64,000 nucleotides of DNA from Streptomyces sp. NBC_00344 (GTDB taxonomy: Bacteria > Actinomycetota > Actinomycetes > Streptomycetales > Streptomycetaceae). Shown here one piece after another: positions 53,879 to 64,000 of the stretch; the first letter of the stretch is position 1, and every line of letters starts with the position of its first letter. The DNA lies in NCBI RefSeq assembly GCF_036088315.1, contig NZ_CP107996.1:5229501-5293500 (forward strand). The letters are read 5' to 3'. The position numbers and the translations under genes were made by a program. Below the pieces are notes generated by a model. The model did no database searches. It was not told the origin of the DNA and was given only the letters and a program-made list of their open reading frames with translations.

Positions 53879-54324
53879 GGAAGAGCACACACAGCGAGGT
53901 GCGGGTCGTCACCGACCCGGCCGGGCTTGAAGCCTGCTTCGCGGTCCGCAGGGCGGTCTTCGTCGACGAGCAGGGCGTGCCGGCCGATATCGAGTACGAC
54001 ACCCACGACGCCGACGCTGTCCATGTGCTGGCTGCGGGGCCGGAGGGGCCGATAGGCACCGGAAGGCTACTGCTGCCGGGGCCGGGCAGTACCGTCGGCT
54101 CGCTCGGCCGGCTCGCCGTCGCCGCCGCGGGCCGCGGCAGGGGAGTCGGAGCGACCCTGGTGCGGGCGATCGAGGACGCCGCCCGGGAACGCGGAATGAC
54201 CGCGGTCGACCTCCACGCGCAGACCCACGCACTGGGGTTCTACGAGCGGCTGGGTTACGAGGCGTACGGCCCCGAGTTCCCGGACGCGGGCATCGCGCAC
54301 CGGGCGATGCGCCGCACCATCTGA
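53875..54324 (+). CDS. GNAT-family N-acetyltransferase
   Basis: A 149-residue acetyltransferase of the ElaA/YjcF type. The acetyl-CoA loop is [11 protein letters not shown], preceded by [10 protein letters not shown], and the end reads [21 protein letters not shown], the last stretch being typical of that subgroup. The substrate is unknown. The GTG at 53875 overlaps the rluD stop (GTGA), so it is coupled to lspA-rluD. Confidence 0.88.
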   Translation: MRKSTHSEVRVVTDPAGLEACFAVRRAVFVDEQGVPADIEYDTHDADAVHVLAAGPEGPIGTGRLLLPGPGSTVGSLGRLAVAAAGRGRGVGATLVRAIEDAARERGMTAVDLHAQTHALGFYERLGYEAYGPEFPDAGIAHRAMRRTI

Positions 54325-54493
54325 GGCCACGGAACGGGACCGGCGGCCGGACCGGCGGTACGATCCGCGACGCCCGGACACCGCCGACCGCCGACCACGC
54401 GCGGCCGGGGCCCCGTTGAACGGTTCGCGGCCGGTGCCATGGGACGCTTGAACTCTTGACCGCCGCGAATCCGACAGGCCCGGAGGGTGTCCC

Positions 54494-56077
54494 GTGGACC
54501 AACTGGCACTGCTGCTCGCCCTGTTGATCGGAGCGGTGGTCTCGGTGCCGATCGGGGAGCGGCTCGGCCTGCCCGCCCCGGTGCTGATGACACTCGGCGG
54601 TATCGGTCTGGCGCTGCTGCCCAGCGTGCCGAACGTGCACGTCCCTTCGGACTTCATCCTGCCCCTCGTCCTGCCGCCACTGCTGTACGCCGCGGTGCAG
54701 CGCACCTCCTGGCGGCAGTTCACCGCCAACTTCCGCCCCATCCTGCTGCTCGCCGTGGCGCTGGTCTTCGTGACGACCGCGGCCGTGGCCGCCGTGGCGA
54801 GCGCCATCGTGCCGGGCCTGCCGATCGCCGCTGCCGTCGCGCTGGGCGCGCTGGTGGCGCCGCCCGACCCGGTGGCGGCCACCGCCGTAGCCGGGTCACT
54901 GGGGCTGCCGAGACGGCTGGTCTCCATCCTGGAGGGCGAGGGGCTCTTCAATGACGTGACGGCGATCGTGCTCTACCACGTGGCGATCGCGGCGGCGGTG
55001 ACGGGAACGTTCTCCTGGCCGGTCGCGGCAGGGCAGCTGGTCCTGTCCGGGGTGGTCGCGGTGGCCGTGGGCCTCGCGCTCGGCTGGCTGACCAACAAAC
55101 TGATGGGCCTGCTCGGGGACACCACCCTGCAGATCGGTCTGACGCTGATGGTGCCCTTCGTCGCCTATGTGCTCGCCGAGGAACTGCTGGGTTCGGGGGT
55201 GCTGGCCGTCCTGGTGACGGCGCTGTCCCTGGCCGAGCACTCGGCCGACGCCGACGACGTACGGGGCCGCCTCGAGGGCGCCGCGTTCTGGCGCATCGTC
55301 GACACCCTGGTGACCGGAGTGACCTTCGGGCTCATCGGGCTCGAACTCCATGTGGTCTTCGGTACGGCCTCCGGCCATCTGGCCCGGACGTTCGGCTGGG
55401 GCGCGGTGGTCGTCGGGGTGGTCGTCGCCGTACGTCTGGGGTATCTGCTGCCCGCCACCTGGCTGGCGAAGCGGCTGCACCGGCTGAACTACCAGGAGGA
55501 GATCCCCACCACCTGGCGGGAGACCATCGTGATGTGGTGGTCCGGGATGCGGGGGGTGGCATCCGTCGCCCTGGCGCTGGCCATCCCGATGCACAAGGAC
55601 AACGGCGACCCCTTTCCCGGCCGAAATGAAATGATCTTCATCGCGTTCGCCGTGGTCATGGCCACACTCGTCATCCAGGGGCTGACCCTGCCCCGGCTGG
55701 TGCAACGGCTCGGTGTCCGCGCGGACACCGGTGCCGAACGCGAGCTGGAGCGGAGTCTGGCGGTCCGGGCGGCCAAGGCCGCCAGACACCGGCTCAAGGA
55801 GATCCAGGACGTCGAGGACCTGCCCGAGGACGTCGTGGAGCGGATGTCCCGGAGCGCGTTCGAGATCGGGGCCAGGATCAGCCCCGACATGGTCGACGAG
55901 GAGCGGCACGAGGCGTATCTGAAGCGTGCCGAGCGGATCAAGTCCGTGCAGCGGGTCCAGCGCGAGCTGATGTCGGCCGCCCGCCACGAGGTGCTCTCCG
56001 CGCGGAACGAGCCCGGCGCGGACCCGGAGATCGTCGACCGGGTGCTGCGTCATCTGGATGTGCGCAGCCTGCGCTGA
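54494..56077 (+). CDS. CPA1-family Na+/H+ antiporter
   Basis: A 527-residue monovalent cation/proton antiporter. Eleven to twelve membrane helices fill the first 400 residues, with APPDPVAATAVAGSL and EGLFNDVTAIVLY carrying the ion-binding Asp residues typical of NhaP/NHE proteins. A charged cytoplasmic tail of about 120 residues ends in a helical, Arg-rich segment. It should export Na+ or K+ in exchange for protons. The GTG at 54494 follows GGAGGG. It stands alone, 169 bases from the GNAT gene and convergent with the MscS gene. Confidence 0.9.
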   Translation: MDQLALLLALLIGAVVSVPIGERLGLPAPVLMTLGGIGLALLPSVPNVHVPSDFILPLVLPPLLYAAVQRTSWRQFTANFRPILLLAVALVFVTTAAVAAVASAIVPGLPIAAAVALGALVAPPDPVAATAVAGSLGLPRRLVSILEGEGLFNDVTAIVLYHVAIAAAVTGTFSWPVAAGQLVLSGVVAVAVGLALGWLTNKLMGLLGDTTLQIGLTLMVPFVAYVLAEELLGSGVLAVLVTALSLAEHSADADDVRGRLEGAAFWRIVDTLVTGVTFGLIGLELHVVFGTASGHLARTFGWGAVVVGVVVAVRLGYLLPATWLAKRLHRLNYQEEIPTTWRETIVMWWSGMRGVASVALALAIPMHKDNGDPFPGRNEMIFIAFAVVMATLVIQGLTLPRLVQRLGVRADTGAERELERSLAVRAAKAARHRLKEIQDVEDLPEDVVERMSRSAFEIGARISPDMVDEERHEAYLKRAERIKSVQRVQRELMSAARHEVLSARNEPGADPEIVDRVLRHLDVRSLR

Positions 56078-56104
56078 ACCCGCCCCGGGCGGGGGCCGCG
56101 GCGC

Positions 56105-57205
56105 TCAGCCCTGGCCGGTACGGGGGAGTACGCCGTCGTGCTTGGACAGGTCGGGCCCCGGGTCGACCCGCTTCGCGGCGGGCCCGGTGGAGATCCTCGG
56201 CAGCGCGTAGGGATGCCGTTCGCACAGCCAGGCGATCAGCTGTTCACGCACCACGCACCGCACGGTCCAGATGTCCGACGCGTCCTTCGCGGTGACCACC
56301 GCCCGCACCTCGACCGTACTCGGCGTGGTGTCGGTGACGGCGAGCGACCAGTCCCTGCCGTCCCAGGCCGGGCACTCGCGCAGGATGTCCCTGAGTTTGT
56401 CGCGCATCTGTCCGATGGGCGCCGAGTGGTCCAGATGGAAGAAGACCGTCCCGGTCATCTCGGAACCGCCGCGCGACCAGTTCTCGAAGGGCTTGCCGGT
56501 GAAGTACGAGACGGGCATGGTGATCCGGCGCTCGTCCCAGGTCCGTACGGCGAGAAAGGTCAGCGTGATCTCCTCGATGGTGCCCCACTCACCGTCCACC
56601 ACCACGGTGTCCCCCAGCCGGACCATGTCGCCGAACGCGATCTGCAGCCCGGCGAAGAGGTTCCCGAGGGTCGACTGGGCCGCGACACCCGCGACGATGC
56701 CGAGGACGCCCGCCGAGGCGAGCAGCGAGGTGCCGGCTGTCCGCATCGCCGGGAACGTCAGCAGCATGGCCGCCACGGTCACCGTCCCGACGATCGCGCT
56801 CACCACCCGCTGGATCAGGGTGACCTGGGTGCGCACCCTGCGCACCCGGGCCGGATCGTGGGTGGCCGCGGCGTAACGGGCGTACGAGGACTCGACGACG
56901 GCCGCGGCGATCCGGACCAGCAGCCAGCCGGCGGACCCGATCAGCACCAGCGTCAGAAGCCGCCCGATGGCCGCCTGGTGCGCCTGCACCCCTTCGATTC
57001 TGATCTGGTGGTAGCTCCCGCGCAGCAGGGCCGAGCAGATGACGATCTGCAGTGAGAACCGGCAGCGGCGCAGCAGCCCCCACAGCGGGGTCTCATGGTG
57101 TCGGGCGTCGGTCTGCCTGAGCATACGGTCGGCCAGCCAGCCCACCAGCAGCGTGAGCACGACCGAGCCGCCGACAACGATCAACGGACGCAGTTCGTTC
57201 TCCAT
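56105..57205 (-). CDS. Mechanosensitive ion channel (MscS family)
   Basis: A 366-residue MscS-type channel. Four membrane helices precede the pore-lining TM3 (SLLASAGVLGIVAGVAAQSTLGNLFAG), the beta domain follows (FGDMVRLGDTVVVDGEWG, IEEITLTFLAVRTWDERR), and the C-terminal alpha/beta domain completes it. It releases solutes on hypo-osmotic shock. The ATG at 57205 is 30 bases from the divergent hydrolase gene, so the two promoters must overlap. Confidence 0.9.
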   Translation of the reverse strand: MENELRPLIVVGGSVVLTLLVGWLADRMLRQTDARHHETPLWGLLRRCRFSLQIVICSALLRGSYHQIRIEGVQAHQAAIGRLLTLVLIGSAGWLLVRIAAAVVESSYARYAAATHDPARVRRVRTQVTLIQRVVSAIVGTVTVAAMLLTFPAMRTAGTSLLASAGVLGIVAGVAAQSTLGNLFAGLQIAFGDMVRLGDTVVVDGEWGTIEEITLTFLAVRTWDERRITMPVSYFTGKPFENWSRGGSEMTGTVFFHLDHSAPIGQMRDKLRDILRECPAWDGRDWSLAVTDTTPSTVEVRAVVTAKDASDIWTVRCVVREQLIAWLCERHPYALPRISTGPAAKRVDPGPDLSKHDGVLPRTGQG

Positions 57206-57234
57206 CCCCCGACCGTAACTGGCACGATGGCCGG

Positions 57235-57804
57235 ATGAATATCGTCCTCTTCCACTCGACCTGTGGCCTGCGTCCCGCGGTGCACGCCGCGGCCGGCCGG
57301 CTGCGTGATGCCGGACACACCGTCCAGGTGCCCGATCTCTTCGAGGGGCGGACATTCGGGACCGTTGCCGAAGGCATGGCGTTCAAGGAGGAGGTGGGCT
57401 CGGACGAGCTCCTGAAGCGCGCGGTGGTGGCCGCCGCGCCGCACTCCGACGAGGGCCTGGTGTACGCGGGGTTCTCACTCGGCGGCTCGCTCGCCCAGAA
57501 CCTGGCGCTCGCCGACGAGAAGGCGCGCGGACTGCTGCTTCTGCATGGCACGTCGGACATCGCGGACAACGCGTCGGTGGACGGGCTGCCCGTGCAGCTG
57601 CATGTCGCCGATCCCGACCCCTTCGAGTCGCACGACTGGCTGACCGCCTGGTATCTGCGGATGCAGCGGATCGGGGCCGATGTGGAGGTGCACCGCTATC
57701 CGGGTGCGGGCCACCTCTACACCGACCCCGATCTGCCCGACTACGACGCCGAGTCGGACGAGCGGACCTGGCAGACCGCGCTCGGCTTCCTCGAGTCGCT
57801 GTAG
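57235..57804 (+). CDS. Dienelactone-hydrolase-family protein
   Basis: A 189-residue alpha/beta hydrolase. The nucleophile elbow is GFSLGGS with Ser81, whereas true dienelactone hydrolases use Cys; the acid is Asp126 or Asp128 in ADPDPFE and the base is His160 in GAGHLYTD. A serine esterase or an uncharacterised hydrolase is more likely than chlorocatechol degradation, and no aromatic pathway genes are near. It is divergent from the MscS gene and convergent with the thioredoxin-fold gene. Confidence 0.83.
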   Translation: MNIVLFHSTCGLRPAVHAAAGRLRDAGHTVQVPDLFEGRTFGTVAEGMAFKEEVGSDELLKRAVVAAAPHSDEGLVYAGFSLGGSLAQNLALADEKARGLLLLHGTSDIADNASVDGLPVQLHVADPDPFESHDWLTAWYLRMQRIGADVEVHRYPGAGHLYTDPDLPDYDAESDERTWQTALGFLESL

Positions 57805-57826
57805 CCCGTCGGCCCTTCGGCCGGGC
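57804..57826. terminator. Short hairpin between convergent genes
   Basis: CGGCC/GGCCG with a CTTC loop is flanked by GCCC/GGGC. It fills the 23-base gap between two converging genes and may stop both transcripts. Confidence 0.5.
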
Positions 57827-57827
57827 C

Positions 57828-58637
57828 TCAGGCCTTCAGTGCCTTGTCGATGACGGTGTTGAAGTCCGCGACCGTCATGGGCGCGTTGTCGCTTCCGGCG
57901 GAGGTGAGCTTCTTGCCGTCCATCTTGAGCGTGGGTGTGCCGGTGACCCCGCTCTTGTCGAACTTCGCGGACATCCGCATCGCCCAGGCGTCATAGGTGC
58001 CGTTCTTGACGGCCTTCTGGAAGGCCGCGTTGTCCTTCAGCGCGGGGACGGTCTGGGCGACCTTGATCAGGTATGCGTCGTCCTTGAACTTGTCGGTGGT
58101 CTCTTCCGGGTGCCACTTCGCGGAGTACAGCGCGGTCTTGTAGGCCTCGAAGGCATCGGGGCTCACGTTCAGCGCGGCGCCCAGGGCGCTCAGTCCGTTC
58201 TTCGAGCCCTCACCGCCGTTGTTGTCGATGAAGGTGGCCCCGATGTACTGGATCTTGAACTTGCCGGCGTCGAGGTCCTTCTTCACGGTCGGACCGACCG
58301 TCTGCTCGAAGCTGGCGCAGATCGGGCAGCGCGGGTCCTCGTACATCTCCAGCGTCTTCTTGGCGGATGCCTTGCCGAGGGTGACCGTGGTCCCGTCGGT
58401 GCCCGAGGTGTTCTTCGGCGCGACGACCTTGGCGTCCTTCGCCGCCTCCCAGCCGGTCGCCTTGTTGGCCTGGACGATCGCGTAGCCGGCACCGCCGGCT
58501 ATCGCGAGGACGGCCACGATCGCCCCGGCGACGATGAACTGCCGGCGGATCTTGTCCTTCTTCGCCTGGCGCTCGCGCTCGGCGCGCAGCCGCTCGCGGG
58601 CCGCTGCCTTGTTGGACTGGCTGTTGCGTGAACTCAT
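57828..58637 (-). CDS. Membrane-anchored DsbA-like thioredoxin-fold protein
   Basis: A 269-residue protein of the DsbA/DSBA-like thioredoxin family. A basic cytoplasmic tail is followed by one membrane helix (about 34-56, FIVAGAIVAVLAIAGGAGYAI). The outer domain has the redox CPIC motif (Cys104, Cys107) in YEDPRCPICASF and a cis-proline loop GVTGTPTL. It should oxidise or isomerise disulfides outside the membrane. The integral membrane gene 48 bases upstream on the same strand may be its partner, but it is not a recognisable DsbB, VKOR or CcdA. Confidence 0.88.
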   Translation of the reverse strand: MSSRNSQSNKAAARERLRAERERQAKKDKIRRQFIVAGAIVAVLAIAGGAGYAIVQANKATGWEAAKDAKVVAPKNTSGTDGTTVTLGKASAKKTLEMYEDPRCPICASFEQTVGPTVKKDLDAGKFKIQYIGATFIDNNGGEGSKNGLSALGAALNVSPDAFEAYKTALYSAKWHPEETTDKFKDDAYLIKVAQTVPALKDNAAFQKAVKNGTYDAWAMRMSAKFDKSGVTGTPTLKMDGKKLTSAGSDNAPMTVADFNTVIDKALKA

Positions 58638-58685
58638 GGTGATGATCTCCGTGTCAGGGCGTGGAGCGAGGGGGAACTGCCGTAC

Positions 58686-59375
58686 TCAGGCGGGGGAAGG
58701 AGCCGAGAGCGGCGGTCCGCGCAGTCCCACGGAGTGCACGAGGAGAAGCGCACGCGAGGTGCGCGGGCGGTGTACGGGAAGAGCGGCGTCGCGCACGGTC
58801 GCCGGCCCGGCACCGGTCACCGAGACCGCGGTCATCAGCGGCCGGAAGGCGAAGGTACCGAGTGAGCGCAGCAGTGCCGCGAGCGCGCGCTCGCCGCTGC
58901 GCAGCCAGTAGGCGGCCAGCAGCCCGACGGTCACATGGGCACCGAGCAGAAGCCACGGCAGGGCCGGGTCCGGGTTGTCGAACAGGGCCGCTGCCGTTCC
59001 CCTGCCCGGGCCGGTGACGGAGCCCAGTGGGGTCGTGACACCGTTGCCGCCGCAGAGCACGTCCACCCCGAAGGAGCGGAGTGCCCCGGTGACCGGGCCG
59101 CCCGAAGGCCCGTAGCAGAGCTGCTGCCCGGACGTGAAGACCGTGTCGGCGGCGAGTTCCAGCGGGATCAGTACACCCGCGATCGCGCCGAATCCCCGCT
59201 CGCGCCCGGCCAGCGCGAAGGCGAAGGCGAAGACCGCTGCGGACAGCGCGACAACGGTGACCGGCGGCAGCGGGGCACGGGACAGCAGTACATGGGACGC
59301 AGCCGAGAGGGCCACGACGAGCGCTGTGAAAAGCGCCGCGCGAACCGCTCTGAGCTGCGTCCCTGATATGTCCAT
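58686..59375 (-). CDS. Unknown integral membrane protein
   Basis: A 229-residue protein (235 if started at the ATG at 59393) with about five membrane helices. Two extracytoplasmic cysteines occur at GQQLCYGPSGG and VDVLCGGNG in one loop, followed by a Gly/Thr-rich stretch. I do not recognise the family. The two loop cysteines and the adjacent DsbA-like gene suggest a redox or metal link, which is inference only. The basic C-terminal 45 residues should be cytoplasmic. Confidence 0.6.
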   Translation of the reverse strand: MDISGTQLRAVRAALFTALVVALSAASHVLLSRAPLPPVTVVALSAAVFAFAFALAGRERGFGAIAGVLIPLELAADTVFTSGQQLCYGPSGGPVTGALRSFGVDVLCGGNGVTTPLGSVTGPGRGTAAALFDNPDPALPWLLLGAHVTVGLLAAYWLRSGERALAALLRSLGTFAFRPLMTAVSVTGAGPATVRDAALPVHRPRTSRALLLVHSVGLRGPPLSAPSPA

Positions 59376-59438
59376 CGGGCCAGAGTGTGTCATGCGCCGC
59401 GGTAAATGCCTCTTAAAGATGCATGAGACCGCAGGGGA

Positions 59439-60764
59439 TCAGAGGCCAGGAATCCGGCCATTGCGGAACAGGTCGACGAAGATCTGGTGATCGGCCCGGG
59501 CCCGGGCGCCGTAGGTGTGCGCGAATTCCACCAGCAGCTTCGCGAAGCCCGCCTCGTCGGCGGCGATCGCCGCGTCGATGGCCCGCTCGGTGGAGAACGG
59601 CACCAGGGAGTGCCCGCTCTCGTCGTCCGCCGCCGCGTGCATGGTGGCCGTGGCCCTTCCGAGGTCGGCGACGACCGCTGCGATCTCCTCGGGGTCGTCG
59701 ATGTCCGACCAGTCCAGGTCCACCGCGTACGGAGAGACCTCCGCCACCAGCTGTCCGGCCCCGTCCAGCTCGGTCCAGCCGAGCCACGGGTCGGCGGCGG
59801 CCTGCAGAGCCCGCTGGGAGATCACCGTGCGGTGACCCTCGTGCTGGAAGTACCCACGGACCGCAGGATCCGCGATGTGCCGGGAGACCGCCGGGGTCTG
59901 CGCCTGCTTCATGTAGATGATCACATCGTTCTCGAGGGCGTCGCTGTGGCCCTCGAGCAGAATGTTGTACGAGGGCAGCCCCGCCGAACCGATCCCGATG
60001 CCCCGGCGGCCCACCACGTCCTTGACCCGGTAGGAATCGGGGCGTCCCAGACTGCTGTCGGGCAGTGTCTCGAGATAGCCGTCGAAGGCGGCGAGGATCT
60101 TGTACCGGGTGGCGGCGTCCAGTTCGATCGAGCCCCCGCCGGAGCTGAAACGGCGCTCGTAGTCCCGGATCTCGGTCATCGAGTCGAGCAGGGAGAAGCG
60201 GGTGCGCGCCCGGGCCGAACGGAGCGCGCCGAGCAGGGCGCCGTCGGCGGTGTCCAGCATGAAGGGCGGTACGTCGTCGTCCTTGGCGCCGGTGGCCAGC
60301 ACATGGATGCGTTCGCGGTAGGCAGCCGCGTAGATCTGCACCAGTTCGGTGATCTGGTCGTCGCTCAGCGCCTTGGCGTGGCCCACCAGCGCGAGGGAGG
60401 CGGCGAAGCGCTGCACGTCCCAGGTGAACGGCCCCACATAGGCCTCGTCGAAGTCGTTGACATTGAAGATCAGCCGGCCGTTGGCGTCCATATAGGTGCC
60501 GAAGTTCTCCGCGTGCAGATCGCCGTGCACCCAGACCCGGCTGGTGCGCTCGTCGAGGTAGGGGCCGCTGTCCGTGCTGTCCCGGAGGTCCTCGTAGAAG
60601 AGGCAGGCCGTCCCGCGGTAGAAGGCGAAGGCTGATGCGGCCATCTTCCGGAACTTGACCCTGAAGGCCGCCGGGTCGGCGGCCAGGAGCTCGCCGAACG
60701 CGGTGCCGAACACGGCGAGTATCTGTTCGCCACGCTGCTCGGCGCTGGGCTGCGGGACCGACAT
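59439..60764 (-). CDS. DUF2252-family protein (kinase-like fold)
   Basis: A 441-residue DUF2252 protein. The central VHGDLHAENFG resembles the HGDLHxxN catalytic loop of aminoglycoside phosphotransferase/choline-kinase-like enzymes, and FNVNDFDEAYVGPFTWDVQR resembles their metal-binding DFD region. A small-molecule or protein kinase activity is thus plausible but not shown. The ATG at 60764 follows AGGAGGC. It stands alone, divergent from dnaE. Confidence 0.83.
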   Translation of the reverse strand: MSVPQPSAEQRGEQILAVFGTAFGELLAADPAAFRVKFRKMAASAFAFYRGTACLFYEDLRDSTDSGPYLDERTSRVWVHGDLHAENFGTYMDANGRLIFNVNDFDEAYVGPFTWDVQRFAASLALVGHAKALSDDQITELVQIYAAAYRERIHVLATGAKDDDVPPFMLDTADGALLGALRSARARTRFSLLDSMTEIRDYERRFSSGGGSIELDAATRYKILAAFDGYLETLPDSSLGRPDSYRVKDVVGRRGIGIGSAGLPSYNILLEGHSDALENDVIIYMKQAQTPAVSRHIADPAVRGYFQHEGHRTVISQRALQAAADPWLGWTELDGAGQLVAEVSPYAVDLDWSDIDDPEEIAAVVADLGRATATMHAAADDESGHSLVPFSTERAIDAAIAADEAGFAKLLVEFAHTYGARARADHQIFVDLFRNGRIPGL

Positions 60765-60936
60765 CGCGGGGTGCCTCCTGGTACATGACAAATGGGACAG
60801 GCGTTCTGCCCGGCTCAACGCACGAAGGTACCCGTGAGTGCCCTCCGGTTGTCAGTCGCCCGACGTAGACTTCCACGCTGTTCCCCCGCACCACTCACCA
60901 CTCGTTCAGCCACTCGTCTCGCCGGAGGCCCCCACC

Positions 60937-64000
<3,064 letters not shown>

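Overview
The window is a very G+C-rich (about 70% by eye), densely coded actinobacterial chromosome segment. Strong third-position G/C bias, many GTG starts, LL-DAP-type cell wall genes, a Tyr/Gln-rich membrane protein beside metF, SepF/SepG/DivIVA, and gene order all point to the core chromosome of a Streptomyces species. No phage, insertion sequence, tRNA, rRNA or CRISPR array is visible. The segment looks like conserved core rather than an accessory island.

Left arm (1-17 kb): a fused anthranilate synthase (trpE-trpG) with a complete Trp-codon leader peptide and attenuator, class II DAHP synthase, an iron-box-controlled bacterioferritin-associated ferredoxin facing bacterioferritin, a sulfite-oxidase-like protein, a His-rich DUF4396 membrane protein behind a CsoR-like palindrome, endonuclease IV, a four-PASTA Ser/Thr kinase, and a thiO-thiS-thiG operon under a TPP riboswitch. 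These are followed by a small unknown protein, a ferredoxin-reductase-like flavoprotein, an Rv2175c-family DNA-binding protein, thiE, leaderless metF, the Tyr/Gln-rich membrane protein and a CrtI-like oxidoreductase.

Middle (17-29 kb): an ABC ATPase-like protein with degenerate motifs, a YhgE/Pip permease and a TetR regulator, with a perfect 28-bp palindrome at the operon promoter. Then come a HEPN-domain protein, a methyltransferase, a DUF3040 protein with a potentially structured leader, a moxR-DUF58-transglutaminase operon and a beta-carbonic anhydrase.

Right arm (29-51 kb): the complete division and cell wall (dcw) cluster rsmH-ftsL-ftsI-murE-murF-mraY-murD-ftsW-murG-ftsQ-ftsZ-pgeF-yggS-sepF-sepG-divIVA. 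Many genes are joined by 1-4 bp overlaps, ftsZ has its own promoter region, and divIVA is closed by a strong terminator. MraZ is missing. The cluster makes lipid II, divides the sporulating hypha, and directs tip growth. Facing it is ileS with a T-box leader.

Last part (51-64 kb): a DksA/TraR zinc-finger protein with a histone-H1-like tail, lspA, an rluD-type pseudouridine synthase, a GNAT enzyme, a CPA1 Na+/H+ antiporter, an MscS channel, a dienelactone hydrolase family protein, a DsbA-like thioredoxin-fold protein with a membrane partner, a DUF2252 protein and the first 1,021 codons of dnaE. No clearly novel system is evident. The best leads are the Tyr/Gln-rich membrane protein, the H1-tailed DksA protein, the degenerate ABC/TetR module with its perfect operator, the metal-type operator on DUF4396 and the DUF3040 leader.
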